Shown: positions 36,991 to 50,400 of the stretch, piece by piece
Layout: each line of letters opens with the position of its first letter
How positions within the stretch are numbered: position 1 is the first letter of the stretch
Origin: Platycnemis pennipes
Taxonomy: Eukaryota; Arthropoda; Insecta; Odonata; Platycnemididae
DNA: 64,000 nucleotides
Reading direction: 5' to 3'
NCBI GenBank assembly: GCA_933228895.1
Contig: OW121847.1
Location: 82,439,656 to 82,503,655, forward strand
Position numbers and translations under genes: made by a program
The notes under the pieces: generated by a model
Told to the model about the DNA's origin: nothing
The model's input: the letters and a program-made list of their open reading frames with translations, nothing else
The model's database searches: none

Positions 36991-39624
36991 ATTCACTTTT
37001 CAAGACTAATACGCGATAAATATGCGCTCAAAATACTCCTAGAATGTCCTTCCGTGCGATTCATGTCTAAAGAGATAAATATCTGCAAATTGCATCCCTT
37101 CACCACCCTTTTCCTACTATTTCGCCGCCCCACGAACACAACTTTGCGTGATCTTAACATTGACGCATTGCATTCACTCCGGTTTTCATTATTTTTTTTT
37201 ATTCTTGACTTTCTTTTCATTCTTAACATTCCCGATTTTCTTTCGCATTAGCATAAGTGATGGAAAAGGAGACGTGAAACTCAGCTATCATTATTGAAGA
37301 AAATCACGAACCTGAATTTTCCACTGACAAAAAAATTACTTCGTGACCTCATATGCAGAGAATTGTCGCTCGGTTAGGGTTCTGTTAAAGTATCGCATGC
37401 TACATGGTGGAGAAACAATAAGGATATAATTTACTCCACGTACAAAAGTTCTAGCAGAAAATTAAAGACTATAAGACTTCTGAAATTGACTTTTTCTGTT
37501 ACATAAACCCTTCTCCCTGGCGTCGTATGCATTGAAAGTGTAAGAGGATTTATTCAAATGGAATATGATGTAATTTGCTGGAGAAGTGCACTATTTAAAA
37601 GGATTTAACACTCCAATGCAAACACTATCGTTGAATTTTAATCGTGAGAGAAAAATAAAAAGTTCGATGGAAAACCATCAAAAATCCCCATGGTGAAAAA
37701 AACTCTTTGAACTACGTTCGCTTCAACATTTTATCATTCATCATATTCATTTCAAATAGGTTTACGCGACAAATTCTACATAATAGGCGTTCATAGTACT
37801 CCTAACTTTAGACGGATCGTACGAGAGCGTGTAAGGCAAAATTGACTCTAGAATCTCTCTTAGAGACCATCTGAGAATGAAAACCTGAGACCCTACTGCC
37901 GTCACAGCCTTTCTCTTTGAACTAATCAAAGGAAAATATGTCGTTAATGATCACAGGAAATTCAATTACTTTTTCAATGAGGAGCAGACTCACGCAGTTT
38001 TAGAAGAGGCAGAAATAATCTTGAGAGTAAAAAAGGTCACTATGGGTTCTTTTAGCATATCTTTAATTGCAAACACCGGAAAGTTCAGCTTCATCGACCG
38101 CCTCATTCCTAATTTCCTCCCCCCTTCCCGAGGATGGCCTAAAAAATCCCTCATTTACGTTCATTTATCTTCTGTCTGGAGTCCAGCTCTTTAATATCTC
38201 CTCCTCTTGCTTCTCTCATTTCACCTTCTTCCGGAACCAAACATCCCTCATCTCTCTTACCCCAGACCAGACGTCACCTTTTTCTCTCCCTTCTTGTTCT
38301 TCTTTAACTCTTATTCCCGATCGCAGGGGCCGGAACTCCAGTCTGCTTCATTTCTAACATCATCTCAGCCTTCCTCCATCAACACTCCTCGTCTTCCCCC
38401 TCCCGACTCTTCTTCACTCGCATTAATCCAGTGTCATCAATCTCTTTGTCGCATTAAAAGAAAACTACCCACTTCCATAGAATGATCCTTTATTTTTTCA
38501 AATATTTTGAAAGGATACCCTCATCTCGTCAAGTGAGATGGACGGGTCTTTTCTCGACGCCTTCCTACGAATTAAGCTAAAAACGCGTTCCAGTTCTTAA
38601 CGCCATACTTCTCCAAGACACACTACCCAGCGAACGTTTTTCCACGCAGCCTGCAGAGGATGACATTATTTGAAGTACCTACTACATCTAAAAGAGATAA
38701 TGTAGACTATTCACAGCCCTAAGGAAGATTCAAGTATTTAATATTCTCTATGCTTAAAAAAAAGTTTAAATTCTTACCTATTGCTTTTATAGGAATGAAA
38801 AAATCAGATGAATGGGATATACACCCGCCAGTAGTTACATTATTTTTTAAAACTATAGTGAACACCAGTTCCACAAATCAACATATGGGAGCATAATATT
38901 TAGACTAGGCCATTTATATTCATCTGATTGGAGACAGAATGGATTTGGCTAATTATTAATGAAAAAGAGACTAGGAGTTAAAACTATATTCAATTTTTAT
39001 AAGATGTACTAATATCATTCCATTTATAATGGCTGTAATCCAGCACTGTGTATATTCAGATTATCCGATAACAACCTCTCTTATGTGTTTTCAACATTTA
39101 CACCTTAATAACACTGCCAATTCCAGAAATTTCATTTAACTGCAGTGCATCCTCTGCAATTTTCATGCGAACATTCCGTTGATCTATCGTATTCATGACA
39201 TTTTAAGTTCCAAAATAGAAAAGGTCGAAACAAAAACATGACGGAAACAAATGAGGGCACATTTAGAGGACCAAAGGATATGGAGTGTAAAATTAATTTC
39301 ACCCCAGGTGTAAAAAACAATGCCATAAAAGCATTGCATTTTGAGAACAGCAGTGAATTTTTTTCTTATGCTATCATTTTATTTTCCACAAACAAATTTC
39401 CTCCAGCTCAAGTTCCAAATAGTTCATTTTATCGTTCAAAACAATTTAATTACTTCCACGTCTCCACGCATAAAGAACTTTATCTGAAGACTTAAAATGA
39501 TAATACTCTGCAAACAGAAATATATCTCCTTTCATCCTAAACTATAATTGCGTAGACCCTCAGACAATTAATGCATACACTATTTTTTTAATAATAAAAT
39601 GAATTGTTGAGGCTGAGACTTCAC
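36991..39624. other. No gene recognised; pyrimidine-rich stretch at 38090-38470
   Basis: The plus strand of 38090-38470 is strongly C/T-biased (CCTCCCCCCTTCCC, TCTTCTTTAACTCTT) and yields two overlapping open frames rich in Ser, Pro and Leu (38067-38357 and 38207-38485). These compositions look like translated low-complexity DNA. Confidence 0.45.
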
Positions 39625-39743
39625 GGCAAAGAAAACATTAGCGTTTCACAGGTTGAAATATGCTTTAATTCAACATGTTACGTGTAGCGAAACGTCGATT
39701 TAAAGCATATTTCAACCTGTGGAACGCGAAAGTTTCCTTCGCC
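39625..39743. mobile_element. Short inverted-repeat element carrying the GAAAC / TGTGGAA motif pair
   Basis: Two 44-base arms, 39625-39668 and 39700-39743, are imperfect reverse complements. Their inner halves (AGGTTGAAATATGCTTTAA and its complement) are identical and the outer halves have several mismatches. The loop 39669-39699 is 31 bases and ends in GCGAAACGTCGAT. The right side contains GAAACG (39689-39694), 21 bases, then CCTGTGGAA (39716-39724), matching the right arm of the 3.9-kb element in both words and spacing while the bases in between differ. No target-site duplication was found. Confidence 0.65.
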
Positions 39744-40009
39744 ATTTCCTTTTTTAAAAAAATATAAAGTAAGATGGTGTGTAACCTACTTGAAGCAATG
39801 CATCTATGGTGGAAAAGAGCAAACTTCGCGAATTTCACTAAAAATGCTATAAAATGCCTCAATATTTTTACTGTATTCCATCTCAGCGCAAACATTAATG
39901 TAAAAAATACGAAATTTATTTAAAGGTCTACGTTCGTGAAAACAAACGGAAATTAATTGTTACTAAGAACTATTACTTTTAGGCGTCGCGCAGTTGTCTC
40001 CCCGAATCG
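39744..40009. other. Spacer, nothing recognised
   Basis: AT-rich. Confidence 0.4.
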
Positions 40010-40610
40010 ACAATAAAACCGACACTCTAAGAGAATGAATAAAAGGCCGGGCCATCGCGGTGCTGTAATTTCAAACATTTCACGATCCAAAATTTACGCT
40101 TCCAGGCATAAAAAATACACTTTCTTGAACCCTGGCCCTTTCACCTCGGGGGAATGTCCGCGAAACCCAATTTTCTCCCGGAAAACGCTTCTTTTCAAAT
40201 TCTCCCAACATTTAAGGGCCGCTTGTTTACCCCTTCTCCCCTGCTCTTGGCCCTCTACCCCTGCCACGAGCAATCAACCCTCTCCAACGCACCTCGTTCA
40301 CTCTCAGCGTCTGGAGACGCGACCAGCGTTCCTCTTCAGCGCCCTCGAATGCCGCGCTCTTTTTCCCTCCTGCATCAGTTTACGACCCGCCCCGCTATCC
40401 TCTCTTCACTTAACGCCCTCCGTTATCAATCTCCCGGGCCTTTTCACACCCGGGCCCCTTCCTCCTTCATCGCCCACGAAGTTCCTTCCCCCTCACTGCC
40501 GAATCATTTCTCGAGACTCCACGGAACTGTTGCGCGCCTGCGGCAAATCCTGCCACTGTTCTTATGTCAGCAAACTATGGACCGAAATGCGGATACATCT
40601 TGATAAATGG
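40010..40610. other. GC-rich island with long overlapping open frames
   Basis: Two plus-strand frames are open over most of this patch: 40035-40613 (192 codons) and 40154-40603 (149 codons). Both are rich in Pro, Ser, Leu and Arg and carry no recognisable domain. Two open frames on the same strand at once suggest low stop density in a C-rich patch rather than coding selection. An unrecognised exon cannot be excluded. Confidence 0.35.
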
Positions 40611-41671
40611 TAGAAAGATGGATGTAAATTACAAATGGCGTAAATGTCAAATGAATCAATTGGCGTATCAAAACAATCGCTCGAGTACCTCGAGGACTTC
40701 TGGACGCAGCAATGACTTTATTTTATGAAATGAAAATTTGAGTTGAAGTATAGCTACTGCATTCCTATGGAATCGCTACGAATGCTCTAAAACATACCGC
40801 ACATTTAGTTAGAACCCAGGTCCCTTTTTTCCAAGTGGGGCACACCCTGCAGATAGATATTTTATTTTTAATGGTCGATTTTTCAACAAATTCTAAGTGG
40901 TTTCATTCAACTGAACTTTTGTTCTTTTATTTGTCTCTTCTATGGCTAATTTATTGTTTGGAAGCTGGTTTCTACCAGTTAATGGCTTTTAAGGCTCCCT
41001 CCTTATGATGGTGAGTTCATTTTTCTAATAAAAAGAATTAGAAGTCACACGGGGGAGGGTGTAACAGGGATTCATTTGTGACCTAACTTCTGCTCTATAT
41101 CAATCGGCGAAGGAAAATTAAAGACACTGAAAGCCTCGCACAAGAGAAATGCTGACTGGATGCAACTGATGTCACTATTGAAATACACAAATGTGCCCCG
41201 CAAAAATGGAGTAGTCGCCAGAAAGGAGAATGTCAATCAAATGTTCTGCGGAAATTCCTACCATTAACTTAGAGTTCAAGTAGGAGTATTTCATTATGAA
41301 AACGCTATTCACAACTAGCCAACATCGCCGTGCCACTGGCATTTCCTATCTATCTCATTATAACTTCATCCTCAATGATAAAATCCCTGATATTTTAAAA
41401 TCCTTGCCATACTTCCTCGAGGCTGCTTACGTGGGTTTGGTAGTAGTAGTAGTAGTGTTAGGTTTAAGGTGCGTCCACGGCCATGGTCTTCGCACTAGCG
41501 TGGGTTTGGTGATACGCATATCTGGAGTTTCAAAGTGCGTCATAACCGTCACTTTTTCTATGGCAGTTATATTTTCCAATTTAAAAGGAAAAAATAGAGA
41601 ACGACTTTCGGATGGGAGACGAGATTTGAGGGTGTGGAGGAAGAGGTGAGGGCCGAAAATTTAATATTAGC
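40611..41671. other. No gene recognised; short (TAG)n run near 41440-41456
   Basis: AT-rich sequence. A microsatellite of about five TAG units starts near 41440. The surrounding open frame 41296-41649 has no domain other than the Val run that the microsatellite produces. Confidence 0.5.
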
Positions 41672-41848
41672 ATTGAAGTGAAAACTTAAATTTGTAGTTC
41701 CACATGAATTTTTTAACGAACGACCCAAGTTTCGGCATTCAACGTCAACATCAGGTGACTTCGGACTTTGTGGATCGTTGGACGCCGAAACCCGGGTCGT
41801 TCGTTAGTAAATTTATGTGGAACTACAAATTTAAGTTTTCATTTCAAT
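41672..41848. mobile_element. Inverted-repeat element with GAAAC / TGTGGAA motif pair in both arms
   Basis: The left arm begins ATTGAAGTGAAAACTTAAAT at 41672 and the right arm ends in the matching ATTTAAGTTTTCATTTCAAT at 41848. Pairing runs inward through TTGTAGTTCCACAT/ATGTGGAACTACAA and AACGAACGACCC/GGGTCGTTCGTT to GTTTCGGC/GCCGAAAC. Each arm is thus about 67 bases, with a looser centre around CATCAGGTGACTTCGG. On the right arm GCCGAAAC (41784-41791) precedes TGTGGAA (41816-41822) at the same spacing as in the 3.9- and 39.6-kb elements. The left arm, read on the minus strand, has CCTGATG 19 bases before GCCGAAAC. No target-site duplication was found. Confidence 0.75.
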
Positions 41849-43039
41849 CATGAATAGGTTCCATAAAATTACGCCTCAAATCACCGGTTGTATCAATATT
41901 ATCAGTTCCCTTATGGTTGCGGTGTTACTGCCAATAAGGTGGAGCACTCAGAAACTAACAGGGAACTGAGTTATGTGATAAGTACAATAATTCCATTCCT
42001 GGGAGGGGAGTAAATCACATATATGCAATTGTGGTAACAATTAATTAAGAAGCAAAGGAAATGAGATGATAAAGGGAGGAAGAAGGAAAGAGGAGAATTA
42101 AATAATCGAATATAAGAGATGACAAGAGGCGCAAATAAAAGAAAGGATCGTAACTCCTGGTCAGTGGCAAGACTACCCACGTTAGTAAAGGAATTAATAT
42201 CCCGTAGACTACGAGGATAATGACTAGTTCTAACTATAGAGTCCTACAATTTACATCGCCAGCTATTGATGGGTCAATAATATCCGTTCCTGGAAGGTTC
42301 CTGACGGCCAACTACTTAGGGGCATCCAAGGAGGGCCAGGTGACAATTAGCCGTATGTCATACATACCACTTTCTATCGTATCACTTAGATCCCAAACTT
42401 TCCCCACATTGGCTGGCAATAAATATTTATTTACTTTTATCTGGTAATAATTATAGCAGCGCAGAGACATTATCCGTAATTCTGATTATGCAAAAGGGTT
42501 CACTCTCAAACATTGAACTACATCTTCATCGACCTCACTAAGAAAATGACACATTTGGGTTTCAAATTAATGAATCGTGAATATACAAATATAGCATGGC
42601 AAGGGTAAGCAAATATTTTAATGTTCTGAGAGTATAGAAAATACCATGAGATATTTTTCAGGTGAAGTCTGAGACATTTTCCATATACTCCATAAAACGC
42701 TAGTTGCAATTAACAGGACATTCGTACCCGTGCTAAAAAAATTAAAATGAGCAACTCATTCCATTCAAATATTTTTCCGCATAAAATCAACGTGAACTCT
42801 TAGGGTTCCTTTTATAGCCCAGCAGCTTTGCGACGGACTCATCCGTTGAATTTTTCGCGTAAGGAAATCATATCGCCACGCTCGATAACGCACGGGTGAA
42901 GAAAGGAGCGAAAAAATGAAGATGATGAGAAACCGTAGAGAGAAAAAGAGAGATGAAATACACATGGAAGTTCAGGTTTTTTATCAAAGGGAAAAAAGGA
43001 GAAGCAGATGATAGGGTTGACTACGAAAGGAACTAACGC
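41849..43039. other. No gene recognised
   Basis: AT-rich sequence; the open frame 42220-42447 has no recognisable domain. Confidence 0.5.
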
Positions 43040-44400
43040 GGATTTTGCTTCATGGGTCGGAATAAAGGAACCGTGAGGGGGTATGTGGTAGGTATTGAGG
43101 GAAGGACGAGACGGCTGGAGTGGAACAAGAGGGTGTAGGCAGCGTTTCCCAACGCCAAAAGAACCTCATTAGCGCACCGCCACTACCCTCTTCAACCCTG
43201 AGGTTGGTTTTGTAGGCGAGGGAAGAAAGTAATAATGGGAGGGACGCCGAGACGACTTCACGTGGGTGGGTCACAAGTCTCTTCGGTCTGAGCTATAAGC
43301 GTAATCTTGTAGAGAGCATGGAAAAGAACGGGAAGACAAGGTAAGGGCCGTAAAAGAGAGAGATAGAGATTCCAAAAAGAATTAAAGGATGAATAGATGA
43401 ACGAACAACAAACTAAAAACAAACGCAGATAAATATGAGGGAGAGAGAGAAAAATGATCACAAGTAAAAAAAATCGGAGCGAGGTAGGAATGGTGAGGAT
43501 GGAATATCAATGAGCATGAATGAATGGTGCCGTGAGTGAGTGACAAAATGCAGCACAGTATTTAAAAACTGTAAGCACGAGGATTAACCGAAATAGTCAC
43601 CTCCCTTTTACGAGAGCTTGACAAACCTGATCTGGAAACGCAGTTTTTTCTAAGAATTTTTCCTATGATAGTGGAATGCCATTAGACCAAATATATTTTT
43701 GATAAATATTTCGATGAAGATACTTATCAAAGTGAAAATGCTTAGCTCCGTGGCCCAGTTATTACATTTTACAGCATCATTCTTGTTCCAAGGTAATAAA
43801 GTTTGTAACGTTTTATAAAACATTTTGCCCGCCATTTTTTCAATAATTCACGCATCTTTCCAAAATCTTCCAGATGACTTCCTTAAAATTCCCAGAATTA
43901 TGATGAATCCTCTCGAGAGCTGTTCAAAGGAAGAAGAAAGGAAGAGACTACAAGGACTGGAGATTACGCGGGATTATGAACAGAGGGGAGAAAAAGATGA
44001 GAGGTAAAAGGAAAATATTGAGGAAGTGTATGACCCGAGACCACCATGTCTCCAGCAGAGGTTCGTTCCAATTTGACGAGGACGACAAGACTGAGGAGGA
44101 AAAAAATTCCAGCGTTGAGGGTGGAGTTTTTTGTCGGGTCGATTCGTTAACCTCCAGAGTATTGATAAAGAGAAGGCAGGCAGAACCCATATCCTTCCAG
44201 CCCCTCACCCTTGTGGCTCGGTTAATCGTTCAGCTTTATCCCTCTTTAATGTTTGATTCGCCTCGGCCCCGGTTCTTACTAACCCTCCGCCCCTCACGTT
44301 GCTCTCAATGGCTCGTGACGTTGTCGACAAAGGGACTCAATTATCGACCATAAAAGCTCCACACCCTTTTCAACTCGCCGGGCGTTTATTTTAATGAGTG
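43040..44400. other. Purine-rich stretches, no gene recognised
   Basis: Plus-strand A/G-rich tracts occupy about 43040-43480 and 43920-44020 (AGAGAGAGATAGAGA, GGGAGAGAGAGAA). Overlapping open frames on both strands (43050-43274, 43948-44208, 43976-44353) lack domains. The bias alone explains their length. Confidence 0.4.
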
Positions 44401-47400
44401 GCAGAGAAAATTGATGAATCCTCTGTCAACCCTTGACTTCCGAGTGAACATGACAGAGGTTCGCTTTTTATGAAACTATAAGGAAGCAATCATTTGTACC
44501 TAAGAAAAAAAGTATATCTTTTAAGTACCGGCGAATTTAGTTACCGGTAGATAATTCCTTTTCTTTAATATAATGCTGTAAACAGCTTTTACCACGAAAA
44601 TATTCGATGTTATCAATTCACTTTAATCGATTTTGCTACTTTCCCACAATAAGCAAATTTATATGATTGGTTTCATAGTTCTGATTCGGTAGGTACTCAT
44701 CAACGCTACCACCACCATTCGTAGCAATGGAAGATAAATGTAGACGTTATAAACTATTGCAATCTTACACTCAATTTCTGCAAATGATCGATCATGAAAA
44801 TTGTAAACCAAGAGGAAACAAGTCGGATAATTCAAAACGAGATTCTCATTCTTACAATTAGTTTTAGGGTGGAACGAATGCTGGCATAGTAAAACAAAGG
44901 TGTCATTGAGGGAAAACTCATGTAATGATTCTTATGCTCTAAGATTAAATCCAATGGAGCCTACTATTAGTCCGAAAAATAAGCCATGAATATTTAGGAA
45001 ACATTAAAATATAAAATTATTGGAAGGCGAACACCAGAAAAGAGAGAAGAGTGATACTTAAAACCATTATTAGTATTGAGATGTCAATTTTTATGATGTC
45101 GGAAAAGTAACTCCCTTCAGCTGCTCCAAAAACGATTCTTTTAAGCTTTGTGATCATTAATTACACATCCTCCCGAACGGTTCTTTTGTGGGCATCCATT
45201 AAAAACAATCAAATGTGACAAAAGGAAATCCACAAAAAAAGAAACCACTCAGGGCATAATGTATTCATTTCAGAACCCAAGAAAAACAAGACCCACTCTT
45301 TTTTTTAGTCATCCTCTTCAGGCTCTGTTTACAATCACTTGAATTTCAGTAAATCTTTATATGTGATAAAAAAAAGACTATAAGTCACCGGACGTGTATC
45401 ATGAGATGACTGCGCGAAGCGGTTGGACTCCATTTCGAAATCCTAGTCTAAAATTGCGTACTTTTCTGCTCCATCATTTTCTTGAGGATTTCCGTTGGCC
45501 ATAGGTATTCCGGCTATCAAACGTATTTTCCTATGATTTATTCAGCTGAACGAAATGACTCCAGTTACTTCCTTCATTACAGCATACCCCACTTTACCCC
45601 CTTTGGTACCGACCTTCTCATCTTCACCTCCTTGTCCCTCAACTCTCCAAGCTCAACGCACCTCAAAGAAATCACGTCCAACGTGAAAAGAAGCTCGCCT
45701 GAACAGAAGTCAACAATGTCACACACAGCTAGCACGTTCTGTCACACCTTTTTTTCTCATCCCGTCACCACCTATCTCATTTGTCGAGAGGCATTGTCAC
45801 TCTCTTTGGACCGAAATCGGAGACAAACTGAAAGGCTCTGGGAGAAGGTTAAAGGTAAAGAATGTTTTAGAGGAAAGGAAGCTCATTGGGAGGAAGAAAG
45901 AAGAGGGATCCGAAGGAAGAGTGGGCGGTGAAAGGAGATCAAAGACGCTCGATTGATCCGTTTTCGATACGCAGTGGAAAAATAACAGAAGTCTCGATGA
46001 GAGAAATTGGGATTAAGCAGTGGCAGGAACATAAATCTCAGTAGAGTTCTCAGAATTCTTACGAATATACTAACAACTTTTGCTTTTTTAGCTATTTCCG
46101 TCTCGATTCCCTCATCAGAAGAAAGAATGTATTTCGGAGAAAAAGAATCGCACCGCCTGATTGAAATTCACGCGAGCAGGTACTAACTATATGAAAAACG
46201 CTTCTGATTTTTTATGAATTATATTTCAAAATAAAGTTAAGAAAATAATATTAATAAATGACCGTTAACAACAACGAAAAATTTGGTCCTCATCGAAAAG
46301 GCAACCTAGGTGATCCAAACGGGCCGGGAACTCCCGATCTCGATGAATCCACTAATGTAAGAAATGTGACTCAGTAATGATGTTATTTTGGGAATTGAAC
46401 AAATTTAGTATCAACGCAAATTACCAAAATGGATCATATAAGAGAACGGGGCAAATGAAAAACTACAAATGGTAAAAATTCGCTGATCCTTGTACACATG
46501 GAGAACGAGACGGAAAAAATTCCTCGATACACCAAAAGAAGGATAAATAATTCCGTGAAGCAAGAAAGCCGTGCGAGTCATGGAATGGGAAAGTGAAGAA
46601 TGTATGACAAAACAGGCTCGTTTATAATTCTGTGTCGTCATTTTATCATCGTCATCGTTTTATACTAAATTGTCTTACCTGAGAATAACAAAGTAATCTC
46701 TATCTTCATGGGACAAAAGTGTCCATATTTTTGTTGATCTTTAGATGAAGTGCTACGATTCGTACGTAATCACAGTAAAATTTCATTGCAACCGGCATCA
46801 AATTTTACATGAGCCATTTATGGATGGATGGAGCATTTATGGATGTTTTCCTAGATACGCAAACGCATTTTGCAAAGGAAAATGACAAGATTGATGAAAC
46901 ACGCAACACAGTTACCGGAGGACTTCTAGAGGATTTTGGTAAATCCAATTTTCATGCTTCCTAATTGAGTCAATTGATGCGAAAAGTACTCCTCCTCCCC
47001 TAAATATGAGCAAAATATCAATTTCTCACAAGTCTTTTTTTCCCGAGACAAAAAACTACTCGATTCTGAGTTTATTTACACTCTCTCTCTGATTCGTTTA
47101 GAATAAAAATAGCTAGTAACTTCTCTCGACGATAACGAACATTTTTCATGCAATACGGATAATGTCACAAGTCTATAGAATTTATTTTTTCACTATTAAT
47201 CTAATTGACTTAGAAGACTGGTAAAAATATGGAAAGGGGGAGAAATTTATTTTTCTTCCTTCCCTCTTAGTTGCTTCTTGCGACGGAGGAGGGGTAATCT
47301 AGACTTTTGAACGAACAAAGAAAAATGAGGAAATTGTGGGTAGGGGAAGCGAGGATGGCGTATTTCGTTGAAAGATCGACTAAATGGAGTCTCTACCTCG

Positions 47401-50400
47401 CCTTCGCCCACGCGCAACGAGTAGGGAAACAGAGCCTTCAAAGGAAATGTCGAGGGTAAGAAAGACACAAAAATAGAAAAATGACCTTACGCTCAAATGT
47501 AATACGTCAGGATTTTTTTCCTACGGTGTTCAATGCAAATTTAACAATATCGTACAACGGGATGGTGGTTGAATGGCTTCATCCATGAAAGTAGGGGAAG
47601 AATCCGTCTCTCTTACCTTTCCATAAAAACCTTCCAAGGCCTGCTCTCATGAGCAAAAGAAAGTCTTCCTTATCGTCGTAAGATGAGAATAGATCATGGC
47701 GACGCTTGAAATCCGCTATATCTTATTGCGCGGAAAAAATAACGGGCAGGAGGAAAACATCTCGCAAGAGGAAACAAAAAGAAACTGAGCTGGGAAAGGA
47801 ATATGGAAATGGTAAACTTTCGAGTTATTCTACAATGGCATACAATACGGGGCAAAATCACGCAACTTAAACGCCTACAAGTCATTTGCTCGGAAACTTT
47901 ACCTAAAGGAAAGACTAACTCTTTCATACTAAAAGAAACATTTTGTCATTTCCACATTTGCTATCCCACAGCCATGATATTATGCGTTATGAAGCATATT
48001 TTCTCATGTAAAATTGCATTAGCGTGCTTGACACCAATGACAGGAGGATAATGTTCATCACTGAGATATCATCCATGTAATTAAATAATATGGACACATT
48101 GATCGCGTAGAGCACAACTTGATCGGTAGAATTTAATCGCCTTGATGACGGCAGTGAAGCTATGGAGAGGAAAGGAGATGAAAAATGCCTGTTTTAGAAA
48201 ATAACTACTTTTACTTTACTATAGCCGTTATATCTTTTGGTAAGTACTATGTAATTCAAGCAATTTTTTGTGTTTTAAATTGGTCGTCCAATCTTATGTT
48301 TTTCAAAGTTATTCACGATGAATATGAATTTTCCTACAACAATAAGGATGAGCACTATATATTTATCAAAATATTTTATTCGTATTTATATTTTTCCAAG
48401 TAGATTGCAAAATTCCTCGATCTCAATACCGATGAAAATTTAGAATGAACTAATTTCAAAATCCAGGATACAGATATTGTAGTTACACAAGATGAGGAAT
48501 TTTATTTTACGGTTGATTGGCATCGCTTTTAACTTCAGATACCATAACGCAGTCAATATTTTTCATACTCTAATTACGAATAAAGGGATAAAAAACAGAT
48601 AGAAAATGTATTTTATCCTTTATGACCTACTTGGTGGTAGCAAAAGAGAGGGTACACAAACAATGTAATTTCGAATATAATAAGCATTTTGATATAGCAA
48701 AGGGAAGGTAATTTCACTCACAGATTTTCCTCTGTGAGACTTTAATAGTCTTCAGACGATTATTTCCTTCCATTTACTATTTTTGTTAACATTGTTACTG
48801 CAGCTATTCCACAATATATAAGCTGACGATTAATTTAAGCATCCCTTGAGATTCGACGTTATCACAAAAGCACCATACATGTATGATGGAAATATGAAAA
48901 TGGAAATTAAATTTTATGCCACCCTGAAGTTTTGAGGAGGTGATTCGTATTTATTTGCAGATTAAAGTCTTGGACGTTTAAGAGCGGTGAGTTTAGTGAG
49001 TGCAGACTATTACTCAGTAATAAAATATATATTTGGTAACTCATTGCTGTGCCATAAAAATTTAATTTAAATTTTATTACACGAAATTTGTTGCACAGAG
49101 ATAAAAATAAAATATTTTAAAAAGCACAGTATCTTAATTTTAACCTGATTTCATGATTACATATCTTTCTTCCTTATTCAGCTGCGATCGGAAAACAAGT
49201 GCATGTTTTTTTCCAAAGAATCATATACTTAGGTATAAATATTTTGAAGAAACTTTAAGATAAAGGTAATCGCACATCAACATTAATATTTGAAAACGCC
49301 GTTATTAATACAGAGGATATGAGGTTGAGAGGATACAGAGGTTTTGGGTGGTAGGGAATTTTCTCTGGGACAGATATAAATTATTTAGCAAAAATGTTGC
49401 CTCCTTTCGTGGAGGCAACTACCTGCTTTAAGAGGAAAGGATAATTTACATGGAAAAGGATGACTTCCATCTAAGAGATACTTCCTTTTCATGTTTCCAA
49501 TTCTCATGAAAGGAAAACGCTTTGAATGGTAGTGATGCCTCAACGTGGGACCGGCTTGGTTGACAAAGAGTGTCCTAAATCTGAGATTATGGTAATGAAA
49601 AAACTTGCAGACTTGATAACCATTGTCACACAGTTGACATTCATAAGACTAGCTCTATAGTTAATACATTACACTGTCTGATACATTTACGACCACGACA
49701 TAAAATATACCTTTGTGGGTACTTTTAAGTCGTGGCTATCAAAGGCTCTTTAACGAAGCATATCAGGATCGCGATCAGTTGTTTGGAGCAGTTTCAGTAA
49801 AATCATATATGCACCACGATTTTCATGTCATATAACTATTTAATCAAGTGTTGTAAAACCTGGCATAAGTAATTATCTAGTCTCAAGAAAGATTCCTTCC
49901 CTGAATCCACCGTAAAATATTCACTATGCATACATATTCACAAAAGCATTTTGAAAGGATGCAGTACGAAAGCATCCCAAACAACAGTAATTAGCTCTTC
50001 TGTTGGCACTGTTAAAAGGAAAATAATGGCAATATCAATACTGCAAATCTTCATTTTGTGTATTTATCAATGAATAAAAACCCATAAAAGTATACCTTCA
50101 CGTTTGATTTCACGAAAGGTTTGCTTGTCAATTACTGCTGAGTCATTTCATGTCAACTTGACCAGGTCATTGCCCTGAAAGAATCCAATTTAGACCAAAT
50201 TTGAATAAACGCCATTATTTGATAAGAAAATTTTATCCCCAAGCAGTTTCGTAATACATACAACCGCTTACGAGAAGTTGCAACGTTGCGAAATTCGAAT
50301 TTTATAAAAGTGACATGGATGATATTGGACGTTATAGAAGTTATTGGACAAAGTATCTCCGAAACTATCAAATCCAATGATGCAAAAAAGGGTGTATTTA

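Noticed and set aside
40035..40613. 192-codon open frame
   Set aside because: A second frame on the same strand is open over nearly the same bases, the composition is Pro/Ser/Leu/Arg-rich, and the patch is C-rich; no domain was seen.
45395..45460. Another tRNA-like head with TTCGAAATCC
   Set aside because: Only a B-box-like word is visible; no A box at the right distance and no body.
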